Under the pieces are notes generated by a model. That model saw nothing but the letters and a program-made list of their open reading frames with translations, did not search any database and was not told where the DNA came from. Below are positions 33,423 to 40,932 of a stretch of DNA of 64,000 bases, in pieces; the first letter of the stretch is position 1; each line of letters starts with the position of its first letter. The translations under genes were made by a program, and so were the position numbers. Origin of the DNA: Chitinophagaceae bacterium (lineage in GTDB: Bacteria; Bacteroidota; Bacteroidia; Chitinophagales; Chitinophagaceae); NCBI GenBank assembly GCA_025934485.1, contig JAICXX010000003.1:1-64000 (forward strand). Reading direction: 5' to 3'.

Positions 33423-34562
33423 TTACAGTCTTGTCTTCAGCAATTCTACCTGCTCATTCTTCCAGGGGAGAAAATCGCCTTGGAGGATATGCCTCCTCGC
33501 CTCCCGGACCAGGTGAAGATAAAACGCCAGATTATGGACACTGGCAATGTTCAAAGCAAGGATCTCCTTGGCTTTTACGAGATGACGCAAATACGCCTTG
33601 GAATAAAAATGACTGACCTCACAGTCGATGCCGTCATCGATGGGTGAATAGTCGAACTCCCATTTCTTGTTGTCGATATTGATCACCCCCTTCGAGGTAA
33701 AGAGCATGGCATTCCGGCCATTTCGCGTAGGCATCACGCAGTCGAACAGGTCGATCCCGAGGGCGATGCACTCCAGGATATTCCAGGGCGTGCCCACCCC
33801 CATGAGATAGCGCGGCCGGTCCGCCGGCAGGATCTCGCAACAAGCGCCGCAGATCTCGTACATCTCCTGCTCCGGTTCACCTACGCTGAGACCGCCGATG
33901 GCATTCCCCACGGCCCCCTTCGAAGCGATGTACTCACAGCTCCGCTTACGCAGGTCGGCAAAAACGCTACCCTGTACGATAGGGAACAGGTTCTGCGTAT
34001 AACCATATTTGTCGGGTGTCGAATGGAAGTGGGTCCAGCAACGGTCGAGCCACCGGTGCGTCAGCTCCATCGACCGTTCGGCATAGCCGCGCTCACTCGG
34101 GTACGGCGGACATTCGTCAAAGGCCATAATGATATCGCCGCCTATTGCGCGCTGGATATCCATCACCTTCTCCGGTGTAAAGAGGTGCTTCGATCCGTCG
34201 ATATGCGACTGGAAAACGACGCCCTCCTCCTTTATTTTTCGGGTACCCGATAGCGAAAAGACCTGGTATCCGCCGCTATCGGTGAGTATCGGCCGGTTCC
34301 AGCCGTTGAACCGGTGCAGCCCGCCGGCCTTCTCGAGCACCTCGAGCCCGGGACGCAAGTAGAGATGATACGTATTGCCCAAAATGATCTCCGCCTTGAC
34401 ATCCTGTACAAGCTGCTGCTGGGTGACCGCCTTGACACTCCCCACGGTGCCCACGGGCATGAATATCGGTGTCTCGATGACCCCATGATCCGTGACGATC
34501 CTGCCCACCCGGGCGGCCGTTGGCCCATCCCGTCCCTCCAACTGAAACTGTAATGCTGCCAT
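33423..34562 (-). CDS. tgt: Queuine/preQ1 tRNA-ribosyltransferase
   Basis: Exchanges guanine 34 of GUN-anticodon tRNAs for the queuosine precursor. 379 residues from the ATG at 34562 (MAALQFQLEG); a longer frame to 34613 is rejected. The barrel motifs are present: Asp95 in LTDSGGYQVF, GGLSVGE near 223 and the nucleophile Asp274 in LFDCVMPTRNGRN. The zinc site is odd: where TGT enzymes have CxCxxC and a later His, this one has I312, C314 and S317 (GIDCEVSHFYSKAYL) with His343 kept, so two of three zinc cysteines are missing. I think related Bacteroidota enzymes show this too, but cannot check. Confidence 0.95.
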   Translation of the reverse strand: MAALQFQLEGRDGPTAARVGRIVTDHGVIETPIFMPVGTVGSVKAVTQQQLVQDVKAEIILGNTYHLYLRPGLEVLEKAGGLHRFNGWNRPILTDSGGYQVFSLSGTRKIKEEGVVFQSHIDGSKHLFTPEKVMDIQRAIGGDIIMAFDECPPYPSERGYAERSMELTHRWLDRCWTHFHSTPDKYGYTQNLFPIVQGSVFADLRKRSCEYIASKGAVGNAIGGLSVGEPEQEMYEICGACCEILPADRPRYLMGVGTPWNILECIALGIDLFDCVMPTRNGRNAMLFTSKGVINIDNKKWEFDYSPIDDGIDCEVSHFYSKAYLRHLVKAKEILALNIASVHNLAFYLHLVREARRHILQGDFLPWKNEQVELLKTRL

Positions 34563-34578
34563 ATTCTGCGCTAATATC

Positions 34579-34603
34579 AAAAAAAAACGGCCTCCGGCCG
34601 TTT
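34579..34603 (-). terminator. T-tailed hairpin in the tgt leader
   Basis: AAACGGCC-TCC-GGCCGTTT (34585-34603) is followed on the minus strand by six more T (34579-34584). It lies only 16 bp upstream of the tgt ATG on the tgt sense strand, so it is either a leader attenuator or the end of a leftward transcript from the glycosyltransferase side; no leftward gene is seen there. Confidence 0.55.
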
Positions 34604-34668
34604 CACTCCGCAATTTACGAGAATCCCCTTACCCGCCTATCTTTTCCTGCCACATTTCGGAAAATACG

Positions 34669-34676
34669 TACTTTCG
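34669..34676 (+). promoter_or_regulatory. -7 box of the glycosyltransferase gene
   Basis: TACTTTCG, seven of eight in TAnnTTTG, 14 bp ahead of the ATG at 34691. The same TAnnTTCG variant occurs at 58913 and, leftward, at 46981. Confidence 0.4.
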
Positions 34677-34690
34677 CAAGGAATTCACTT

Positions 34691-35821
34691 ATGACAAAAT
34701 TGTTTTGGAGTTTCCCCTGGCTCGAACTGTTTTTTATTGTTTTTTGTCTGATCACCCTGGTACAATTGTTCTACTATGGGTGGTTTTTCAGAAGGCTGGC
34801 ATTTTACTCGCCCCCTGCTAAAGATAGCTCCCAGCAACATCCCGTAAGCGTCATCATCTGCGCCCGCGACGAAGCCGCCCGCCTCGTGACCCATCTCCCC
34901 GGAGCCCTCGTTCAGCGCTACCCCAGCACCCACGAAGTGATCGTCGTCAACCACAACAGCCAGGACGACACCCGCTTTTTACTCGACGAATTCAAAAAGA
35001 CCTTCAAAGGTCTTCATATCGTCAACCTGGAACACGACGCCATCGGTATTCCCGGCAAGAAATATCCGCTGAGCATGGGTATCAAAGAAGCGTTGTATGA
35101 GATCGTTTTGCTCACGGACGCCGACTGTGTTCCGGCGACAGAATTCTGGATCCAAAAGATGCAGGACGCCTACCACCCCGGCGTCGATGTCGTGCTGGGC
35201 TATAGTCCCTACAGAAAAGATGCCGGGATGCTCAACAAGGTCATCCGTTTCGACACCTTCCATACGGCCCTCCAATATTTTTCGTTTGCCCTGGCCGGTG
35301 TCCCCTATATGGGTGTGGGCCGGAACCTTTCGTATAAACGGGAGATCTTCTTCCGCAACAAAGGCTTCTCGGCGCTTAATCACGTCACCGGCGGCGACGA
35401 CGATCTGTTCATCAACAAGGTAGCCACGAAGACAAACACGGCGATCGTCATCGATCCCGACACCTATACCCTCTCCGAAGCTAAAAAGACCTTTGGTGAA
35501 TGGTTCAGGCAGAAATCAAGACATTACACGACGGCCAAATATTACAAACCCCTGCATAAACTCTTGCTGGGAGGTTATTCGGCGAGTCTTTTCCTGTTCT
35601 ACCCCTTACTGTTCGCCAGTCTGTTCTTTAGCTGGAAATTTGCCCTGGCGATCTTCGCGGCCCGTTTCCTGTTCCAGGCCTTTATCTTCAACCGCTCCAT
35701 GCGCGCACTGGGCGAAGAAGACCTCTTCCCCCTATGGTGGCTGCTGGACATCTGGATGTTCTTTTACTATCTCATCTTTGCTTCTACGTTATGGAAAAAG
35801 CCCCGGAAGGATTGGAAGTGA
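34691..35821 (+). CDS. Membrane-bound family 2 glycosyltransferase
   Basis: 376 residues. A membrane anchor (about 10-31) is followed by a GT-A catalytic domain: VSVIICARDEAARL at 52-65, the metal-binding TDAD at 142-145, GGDDDLFINK near 235 supplying the catalytic acid region, and QKSRHYTT in the place of the QxxRW motif. Two to three further membrane segments (about 300-370) follow. It should transfer a sugar from a nucleotide donor at the inner face of the membrane; acceptor unknown. The start is ATG 34691, behind a -7 box. The last 31 bases overlap the start of rsmG in another frame. Confidence 0.9.
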   Translation: MTKLFWSFPWLELFFIVFCLITLVQLFYYGWFFRRLAFYSPPAKDSSQQHPVSVIICARDEAARLVTHLPGALVQRYPSTHEVIVVNHNSQDDTRFLLDEFKKTFKGLHIVNLEHDAIGIPGKKYPLSMGIKEALYEIVLLTDADCVPATEFWIQKMQDAYHPGVDVVLGYSPYRKDAGMLNKVIRFDTFHTALQYFSFALAGVPYMGVGRNLSYKREIFFRNKGFSALNHVTGGDDDLFINKVATKTNTAIVIDPDTYTLSEAKKTFGEWFRQKSRHYTTAKYYKPLHKLLLGGYSASLFLFYPLLFASLFFSWKFALAIFAARFLFQAFIFNRSMRALGEEDLFPLWWLLDIWMFFYYLIFASTLWKKPRKDWK

Positions 35822-36435
35822 TCCAGCGTTTCTTCGCGGATTTCACGCCCCGCCAGCTCGATCAGCTCGCGGCACTAAACGGCTTATACCACGAATGGAA
35901 CGGAAAGATCAATGTCATATCCCGAAAGGACACGGGTAGCCTCTATGAAAAACATGTCCTGCATTCCCTGGCGATCGCCGCGGCGTTTACCCTCAACCCG
36001 GGCATGGACGTGATCGATATCGGCACCGGCGGCGGCTTCCCGGGCATCCCCCTGGCCATTTTCTTCCCCGACACCCGCTTCCATCTCGTCGACAGCATCG
36101 GCAAAAAGCTCAAAGTCGTAGACGCCATCAAAGAAGCCATCGGCCTCACCAATATCTCGACACGCCACATCCGCGCCGAAGAGATCAAAGACCGGAAATT
36201 CGACCTCGCTGTCTCTCGCGCCGTTGCCCCACTAAAAGATCTCTGGGCCTGGTCCCGCCCCCTCCTCAAAAAGCCGACCCCCAATGCTCCATCTGGCCTC
36301 ATCTGCCTCAAAGGAGGCGACCTCGCCGCGGAGATCTCCGCCAGCGGCACCCGTCCCCGCATCATGGAAGTCTATGAACTCTTCCCCCTCGAAGAATTCC
36401 GCGAAAAATACCTCCTGCAAGTGCAGTACCAGTGA
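35791..36435 (+). CDS. rsmG: 16S rRNA (guanine-N7) methyltransferase G
   Basis: Methylates N7 of G527 in 16S rRNA. 214 residues from the ATG at 35791, which lies inside the 3' end of the glycosyltransferase gene (31-bp overlap, different frame), so the two are one operon. The SAM-binding glycine motif DIGTGGGFPG is at 76-85, preceded by the conserved NVISRKD near 41 and HVLHSL near 55; AVSRAVAPL near 150 is also typical of the family. Length is normal. Confidence 0.95.
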   Translation: MEKAPEGLEVIQRFFADFTPRQLDQLAALNGLYHEWNGKINVISRKDTGSLYEKHVLHSLAIAAAFTLNPGMDVIDIGTGGGFPGIPLAIFFPDTRFHLVDSIGKKLKVVDAIKEAIGLTNISTRHIRAEEIKDRKFDLAVSRAVAPLKDLWAWSRPLLKKPTPNAPSGLICLKGGDLAAEISASGTRPRIMEVYELFPLEEFREKYLLQVQYQ

Positions 36436-36498
36436 TGACGCCCCGGAGGGCAACCGAGCCTCGGCGAAGGTCTGGCCGAAGGCCCGACATTAGATTAT

Positions 36499-36543
36499 TA
36501 CCACATCGTGGTATTGTTTAATTCCCGGATCGGCGCACCTTTG
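36499..36543 (+). promoter_or_regulatory. Palindromic operator and -7 box of the NarL-type regulator
   Basis: TACCAC-ATC-GTGGTA (36499-36513), then 22 bases, then CACCTTTG (36536-36543; seven of eight in TAnnTTTG). The palindrome centre lies about 40 bp ahead of the expected start, the position of a class II activator site. The same arrangement recurs at 37256-37301. The -7 box ends only 4 bp before the ATG, so the message would be leaderless or nearly so. Confidence 0.55.
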
Positions 36544-36547
36544 CAAT

Positions 36548-37204
36548 ATGAATATATCTGTTTGCATTGTAGATGACAACAAAGACATCCGCTCTGCCCT
36601 CGAACAGATCATCCTGATGGCTGAAGGCTATACCTTGGCCGGGTCCTTTGCTGATGCCGAAGAAGCCCAGCAGAAGATACCTGCCGCGAAACCCAACGTT
36701 GTCCTCATGGACATCAACCTCGGAGATGGAGAGAGTGGCATTGATTGCGTGCGGGCACTAAAACCGCAATACCCGGAGATCCTGTTTATGATGTGTACCA
36801 TCTATGAAGAAGATGAAAAGATCTTCGAAGCCCTCAAAGCCGGCGCCAACGGCTATATCCTAAAGAAAACGGCGCCTGGTAAACTGCTCGACGCGCTCCG
36901 CGAACTCCACGAAGGTGGCGCCCCGATGAGCAGCCAGATCGCGCGCAAAGTCGTCAACGCCTTCCAGTCCAGGACGACACCAGAAACCGCCGGACCCAAT
37001 CCCCTCACCAAAGCGATCATCAGCATCCTGTCTAACCGCGAGAATGAGATCCTGGAACTATTGGCCCAGGGCATGCTCTATAAAGAGATCGCCGGCCGAT
37101 TGTTCATTAGCCAGGAAACAGTTCGCAAACACGTGTATCATATTTACGAAAAACTACATGTGAACAACCGCGTAGAAGCGATCAACAAATTCTACGGAAG
37201 ATAA
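36548..37204 (+). CDS. NarL/FixJ-type response regulator
   Basis: 218 residues: receiver domain (1-120) with D9/D10 and phosphoacceptor Asp55 (VVLMDINLGDGESG), and a C-terminal LuxR-type helix-turn-helix (about 155-215; LSNRENEILELLAQGMLYKEIA begins it, ISQETVRKHVYHIYEKL is the recognition part). It is an orphan: no kinase gene is adjacent. The ATG follows a -7 box by only 4 bp. The palindrome TACCACnnnGTGGTA upstream and again downstream (37256) makes autoregulation and control of the downstream unit plausible (inference). A hairpin AACCGCC-CTTA-GGCGGTT (37212-37229) follows the stop. Confidence 0.93.
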   Translation: MNISVCIVDDNKDIRSALEQIILMAEGYTLAGSFADAEEAQQKIPAAKPNVVLMDINLGDGESGIDCVRALKPQYPEILFMMCTIYEEDEKIFEALKAGANGYILKKTAPGKLLDALRELHEGGAPMSSQIARKVVNAFQSRTTPETAGPNPLTKAIISILSNRENEILELLAQGMLYKEIAGRLFISQETVRKHVYHIYEKLHVNNRVEAINKFYGR

Positions 37205-37251
37205 CGCCCCTAACCGCCCTTAGGCGGTTGGCCGAAGGCAAATCATTAGCG

Positions 37252-37301
37252 AAAATACCACTAAGTGGTATTTTTTCGCCTCTTCAAGCCCTCTACCTTT
37301 G
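37252..37301 (+). promoter_or_regulatory. Second palindrome and -7 box, ahead of a candidate small RNA
   Basis: AAAATACCAC-TAA-GTGGTATTTT (37252-37274), core TACCACTAAGTGGTA at 37256-37270, then 23 bases, then TACCTTTG (37294-37301), a perfect TAnnTTTG. Geometry equals that of 36499-36543 within one base. The palindrome followed by TT could instead be the terminator of the regulator gene, or do both jobs. Confidence 0.5.
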
Positions 37302-37305
37302 TGCC

Positions 37306-37420
37306 CGGGCAGTGCTTCAAATCCATTAGTCATTTCACCTTATCTATGAACCTGTAAAGAATTTGAAGAATGAATTTGCTAAACTAAAGGCCCGGTCGAA
37401 CGACCGGGCCTTGGTTTTTT
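37306..37420 (+). ncRNA. Candidate small RNA, about 115 nt
   Basis: Bounded by a perfect -7 box (37294-37301) and a strong terminator (37389-37420), with no gene between. It contains no open frame longer than a few codons (ATG-AAC-CTG-TAA at 37348). The bases CCTGTAAAGAATTT (37351-37364) recur at 5750-5763, also about 35 bp ahead of a terminator with a TGGTTTTTT tail. No RNA family recognised; the case rests on promoter, terminator and palindrome geometry. Confidence 0.4.
37389..37420 (+). terminator. Strong intrinsic terminator
   Basis: Perfect 10-bp stem GGCCCGGTCG (37389-37398) / CGACCGGGCC (37401-37410), loop AA, then TTGG and six T (37415-37420). Confidence 0.85.
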
Positions 37421-37425
37421 GAACG

Positions 37426-37445
37426 AAAACGCCTCCGGCGTTTTT
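37426..37445. terminator. Bidirectional terminator after the M1 peptidase gene
   Basis: AAAACGCC-TCC-GGCGTTTT (37426-37444) with A and T tails on either side. It is placed to end the leftward peptidase transcript (stop at 37474) and any rightward read-through. Confidence 0.7.
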
Positions 37446-37473
37446 AAGTTGGAACATCCACCTTCTGGTGGAT

Positions 37474-39405
37474 CTACCAATTCAACTCCAGCTTATTATT
37501 CCTTCGATCTACATCCGCCATCCGCTGCGAAGGATCGATCTCTACAACCTTGATATCGGTGAGCCGGTGGTTTAGCTCGAATGTATAGGTCGGTGACGTC
37601 CATTTCCACGGCTCGAAGGTGGTGCGCGGAATACTAGGGTCCTCCACCGGCTTGCTGCCAAACATGATATACTGCGGGATATACGCCATCTCCTTGGTTC
37701 CATCCCTGTACGTCATCACGACATCCAGCGGCATCGGCATATAACCCACCATCTTCAACCGGATCTTCGCCTTCCCGCCTTCTTCCCAAAGACTGTCGAT
37801 ACCATAATCGATGGTTTTGGTGGTGCTGATCCAGTATTCTTTATACCAGTCCAGCTTAACGCCGCTAACCTTCTCGGCTACCCGCACGAAATCGCTGGCA
37901 TTGGGATGCTTGAACCGCCACTGCCGGTAGTACTCGTGAAGGATGCGGTCCCGGACCGAGTCACTGACGATATACCCTAGCTGCTCGAGGAACATCTCGC
38001 CTTTGAAATAGCTGCCGATGCTATAAGCAAGATTGGTATTGAAGTGATCGGCATGCGTGGTCAGCGGCTCCTCGAGGTGCATGCTCACCAGCGCAAAATA
38101 CTGGCTGTAGGCTACACCATGATCCACGGGCTCCTGGGCTTCATCTTCGGCCACCAGGTCCTTCCAATGCTGCTCGTCCGGATGCAGCCGTGACATCTCG
38201 CGATGATAATAAGCGGTTACCCGGTGTTCCGCATAGCTGGTGAAACCTTCGTCCATCCAGGCATACATCGACTCGTTGGTGCCCAGCATGCCCTGGTACC
38301 AACTGTGCATCCATTCATGAAAGGCTCCGCCCAGGCTCGGCCCCGCCAGCAACGTGGCCATCGGATATTCCATCCCGCCATCACCCCCATGCACAAAAGA
38401 ATATTGTTTCCACGGATATTTACCAAAGGTCTTTTCAATATACGGGAGCACGATCACCGCGGCATCGGCCAGCGTGTTCCAGGCCGCGTCTTGTTGCGGG
38501 TCGTGGTCCTTGTTCTTGTAGACCACGTTGATCGTCGGGCCACCCGGGATCCGCCGCACCAGGTGATGGTATTCCGGATCGGCCGCCCACATGAAGTCAT
38601 GGACATTGGGCGCCACGAGATGCCATACCAGTTTCTCGCCCGCCGGACGGACGACCCTTGTCCCGGGCTCCTCGTAACCATAACCTACCTGCGCAGCATT
38701 CTCCAGATAACCGGTACCTGCTACCAGGTATTTCTTGTCGATGGAGATCGTCACATCATAATCCCCCCAGACGCCATAGAACTCGCGGGCTACATAAGGC
38801 GTCGGATGCCATCCTTCATAATCGTATTCGCACATTTTCGGATACCACTGGCTCATGGAATAGCGAACCCCTGTGTTGGGGTTGTCGCGTCCACTGCGCC
38901 GGATCTGCAACGGCACCTGCGCCTCGAACTTCATGGCGAAGGTCACGGAGCTGTGTGGCAGGATCGGCCGGGTAAGCTCGACCTCCATGATCGTCTCTTC
39001 GATCCTGAACGGCTGGGCAACACCGTTCATCGTCAGCGAAAGCACAGTATCATAGCCGATCTCATCCGGTTTAAGGTTAAGTATGCGGTCCTTGACCCTT
39101 GGATCCCAGTCCTGCACTTCGTTCCCATGCCGTCCATAGGTGATCTTACCCAGCTCCCGGCTGCGGTTATCCATCATGCTGCCCGGCTGAAAGGCATTCC
39201 AGTACAGATGATAAAAGACCTTGAAGAGCGTGTCGGGGCTATTGTTGGTATAGACCAGGGTCTGACTTCCCGTGAACCGATTGGTATTTACATCCATGTT
39301 GACGTCCATGGTATACTTCACCCGTTGCTGCCAACGGTCGGGTTGAGCCGATACCGCTACAGAGCAGCAGATGATCACCCCGAGGAGAATGCTTCTCTTT
39401 GTCAT
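37474..39405 (-). CDS. M1-family metallopeptidase, secreted
   Basis: Zinc aminopeptidase-like protein of 643 residues. A signal peptide (1-20, ending VSA) is followed by the N-terminal beta domain and the thermolysin-like catalytic domain. The zinc motif HEWMH is at 363-367 and the third ligand Glu386 in WMDEGFTSYAEH has the correct spacing (HExxH-x18-E). The exopeptidase motif GxMEN is changed to GGMEY (343-347), so N-terminal recognition may differ. The start codon overlaps the stop of the PepSY-like gene (TAATG), so they are translationally coupled. Peptides in the periplasm or outside are the likely substrates. Confidence 0.93.
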   Translation of the reverse strand: MTKRSILLGVIICCSVAVSAQPDRWQQRVKYTMDVNMDVNTNRFTGSQTLVYTNNSPDTLFKVFYHLYWNAFQPGSMMDNRSRELGKITYGRHGNEVQDWDPRVKDRILNLKPDEIGYDTVLSLTMNGVAQPFRIEETIMEVELTRPILPHSSVTFAMKFEAQVPLQIRRSGRDNPNTGVRYSMSQWYPKMCEYDYEGWHPTPYVAREFYGVWGDYDVTISIDKKYLVAGTGYLENAAQVGYGYEEPGTRVVRPAGEKLVWHLVAPNVHDFMWAADPEYHHLVRRIPGGPTINVVYKNKDHDPQQDAAWNTLADAAVIVLPYIEKTFGKYPWKQYSFVHGGDGGMEYPMATLLAGPSLGGAFHEWMHSWYQGMLGTNESMYAWMDEGFTSYAEHRVTAYYHREMSRLHPDEQHWKDLVAEDEAQEPVDHGVAYSQYFALVSMHLEEPLTTHADHFNTNLAYSIGSYFKGEMFLEQLGYIVSDSVRDRILHEYYRQWRFKHPNASDFVRVAEKVSGVKLDWYKEYWISTTKTIDYGIDSLWEEGGKAKIRLKMVGYMPMPLDVVMTYRDGTKEMAYIPQYIMFGSKPVEDPSIPRTTFEPWKWTSPTYTFELNHRLTDIKVVEIDPSQRMADVDRRNNKLELNW

Positions 39406-39860
39406 TATAGAGTATTACTGTCTTTAAGCAGTCGCCCGTCGCTGTTGAACGTCAGATTCTTTTTCTGAATATCGCTTTTCTGCACCAGCAGGATGTATTG
39501 CGTGGCTTCTCCCGGCAGATATTTTACCGTAACGGTCTTGAGCTCCCATTCGGCCCCGGCGTACTTGCTCTTGGAAAGACCGTCCTTGACCGCGGCCGGG
39601 ATCTGGTCTTTGAAGATACTTGTGGTGGTGCCTTGCCACTGTCCATCCTTGCTGAACAAAGCTACCATCCGGTTTTTATCCAGCATAAAGGTCGCCCGGA
39701 AAGCAGACACCTTATCCGCCCAGGACACATCTTTTGCCGCCGGATATCTCACTTTAAAGGAATCGGTGACTGCACCGGGTAAAGAACGGAACTGCGCATG
39801 AGCACTGGTAGTTGCGAGCAGGGCTACAAAGCTAAGTAGCACGAAAAAGACCTTCTTCAT
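39405..39860 (-). CDS. PepSY-like periplasmic protein
   Basis: 151 residues from the ATG at 39860: signal peptide (1-22, MKKVFFVLL to AHA), then two repeats of the small alpha/beta unit seen in BLIP-like/PepSY-like proteins of Bacteroidota (VTDSFKVRYPAAKDVSW and VKDGLSKSKYAGAEW mark the helices). Such proteins are thought to bind or inhibit proteases or to assist maturation; function is unproven. The 1-bp overlap with the M1 peptidase gene suggests that the two act together. It starts 28 bp after rsmI. Confidence 0.8.
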   Translation of the reverse strand: MKKVFFVLLSFVALLATTSAHAQFRSLPGAVTDSFKVRYPAAKDVSWADKVSAFRATFMLDKNRMVALFSKDGQWQGTTTSIFKDQIPAAVKDGLSKSKYAGAEWELKTVTVKYLPGEATQYILLVQKSDIQKKNLTFNSDGRLLKDSNTL

Positions 39861-39888
39861 AAAAGATATATTTAAGTTATCGTTCACA

Positions 39889-40590
39889 TTATTCGTCTTC
39901 GTCCTCCAATTCACGCCTCCGTCCCTCGCTCCGCCCTTCCACCACGATCACGATCTCTCCCTTGACACCCTTCTCCCGGAAATACACGCAGACCTCATCC
40001 AGCGTACCCCGCTGGTTCTCCTCGAACATCTTCGTCAATTCCCTGCTCACCGAGCACCGCCTGTCCCTGCCAAAATACTCGCCCATCTCGTCCAGCGTCT
40101 TCACCAACCGCATCGGCGATTCATAAAAGACCAGCGTCCGGGTCTCCAGGGCCAGCTGCTTCAACAAGGTCTGCCGCCCTTTTTTCAAAGGTAAAAACCC
40201 TTCAAAAGCAAAACGGTTCATTGGCAGCCCACTATTTACAAGCGCCGGTACAAAAGCCGTGGCCCCCGGCAGACATTCCACTACAACCCCGGCTTTAATG
40301 CATTCGCGCACGAGCAGGAACGCCGGGTCCGAAACACCAGGTGTGCCGGCATCCGTCAACAAAGCCATCTTCTTGCCCTGTAAAAGCTGATCGACCAAAT
40401 GATGCAGGACCCTATGCTCATTATGTTGATGATACGGCGAAAGGGGCTTGATGATCTGGTAATGATTCAACAGCCGGGACGAGTTACGCGTATCCTCGGC
40501 CAGGATCACATCGACCTGCTTCAACACTTCCAGCGCCCTGAGCGTAATGTCCTGCAAATTACCGATGGGAGAAGGAACAAGATAAAGCAA
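39889..40590 (-). CDS. rsmI: 16S rRNA (cytidine-2'-O) methyltransferase I
   Basis: Tetrapyrrole-methylase-fold enzyme of 233 residues that 2'-O-methylates C1402 of 16S rRNA. Family motifs: MLYLVPSPIGNLQDIT at the start, AEDTRNSSRLL near 31, TDAGTPGVSDP near 79-89 (SAM loop), LPGATAFVPALVNSG near 107 and FYESPMRL near 155. The acidic C-terminus ELEDEDE is a lineage feature. It starts 10 bp after the purS stop, so it is transcribed with it. Confidence 0.94.
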   Translation of the reverse strand: MLYLVPSPIGNLQDITLRALEVLKQVDVILAEDTRNSSRLLNHYQIIKPLSPYHQHNEHRVLHHLVDQLLQGKKMALLTDAGTPGVSDPAFLLVRECIKAGVVVECLPGATAFVPALVNSGLPMNRFAFEGFLPLKKGRQTLLKQLALETRTLVFYESPMRLVKTLDEMGEYFGRDRRCSVSRELTKMFEENQRGTLDEVCVYFREKGVKGEIVIVVEGRSEGRRRELEDEDE

Positions 40591-40600
40591 CGAAAAAAAT

Positions 40601-40846
40601 TTAGTTGATAGTAGTCTCGAAGTATTCCATCACGGGATTGGCCAAAAGCTTGCGGCTGGCCTCCTCTGCGATCTTCCGGGCTTCGTCGGCGGAAGCCGCC
40701 TCGATCTGCAACGAGATACTCTTTCCGATCCGTACATCGCTTACACTCCGGATACCGAGATTTTGCAGGCCGCCCATCACCGCTTTTCCCTGCGGATCCA
40801 GTAACTCTTTCAACGGCATAACTTTAACCTGAACAGAAAAGGTCAT
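40601..40846 (-). CDS. purS: FGAM synthase subunit PurS
   Basis: 81 residues from the ATG at 40846 (MTFSVQVKVMPLKELLDPQG). PurS bridges PurL and PurQ in the step that converts FGAR to FGAM in purine synthesis. The pattern DPQGKAVMGGLQNLGIRSVSDVRIGK is diagnostic of the family (quoted here only as positions 17-42 with the GKA and DVRIGK anchors). A longer upstream frame exists but runs through a hairpin-rich gap and is rejected. purL and purQ are not adjacent. Confidence 0.9.
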   Translation of the reverse strand: MTFSVQVKVMPLKELLDPQGKAVMGGLQNLGIRSVSDVRIGKSISLQIEAASADEARKIAEEASRKLLANPVMEYFETTIN

Positions 40847-40932
40847 GTTGTTCTCTTTTTGATTTGAGCCCTCGGGCTCGTTCTGAAAAATATCCCTCGG
40901 GCTCAGGATCTTATCACTGGCCTTCGGCTCGG

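Noticed and set aside
37252-37276. The palindrome AAAATACCAC-TAA-GTGGTATTTT read only as the terminator of the NarL-type regulator
   Set aside because: Not fully excluded: stem and T run fit. I favour an operator because the core palindrome recurs upstream of the regulator without a T run and at the same distance from a -7 box.
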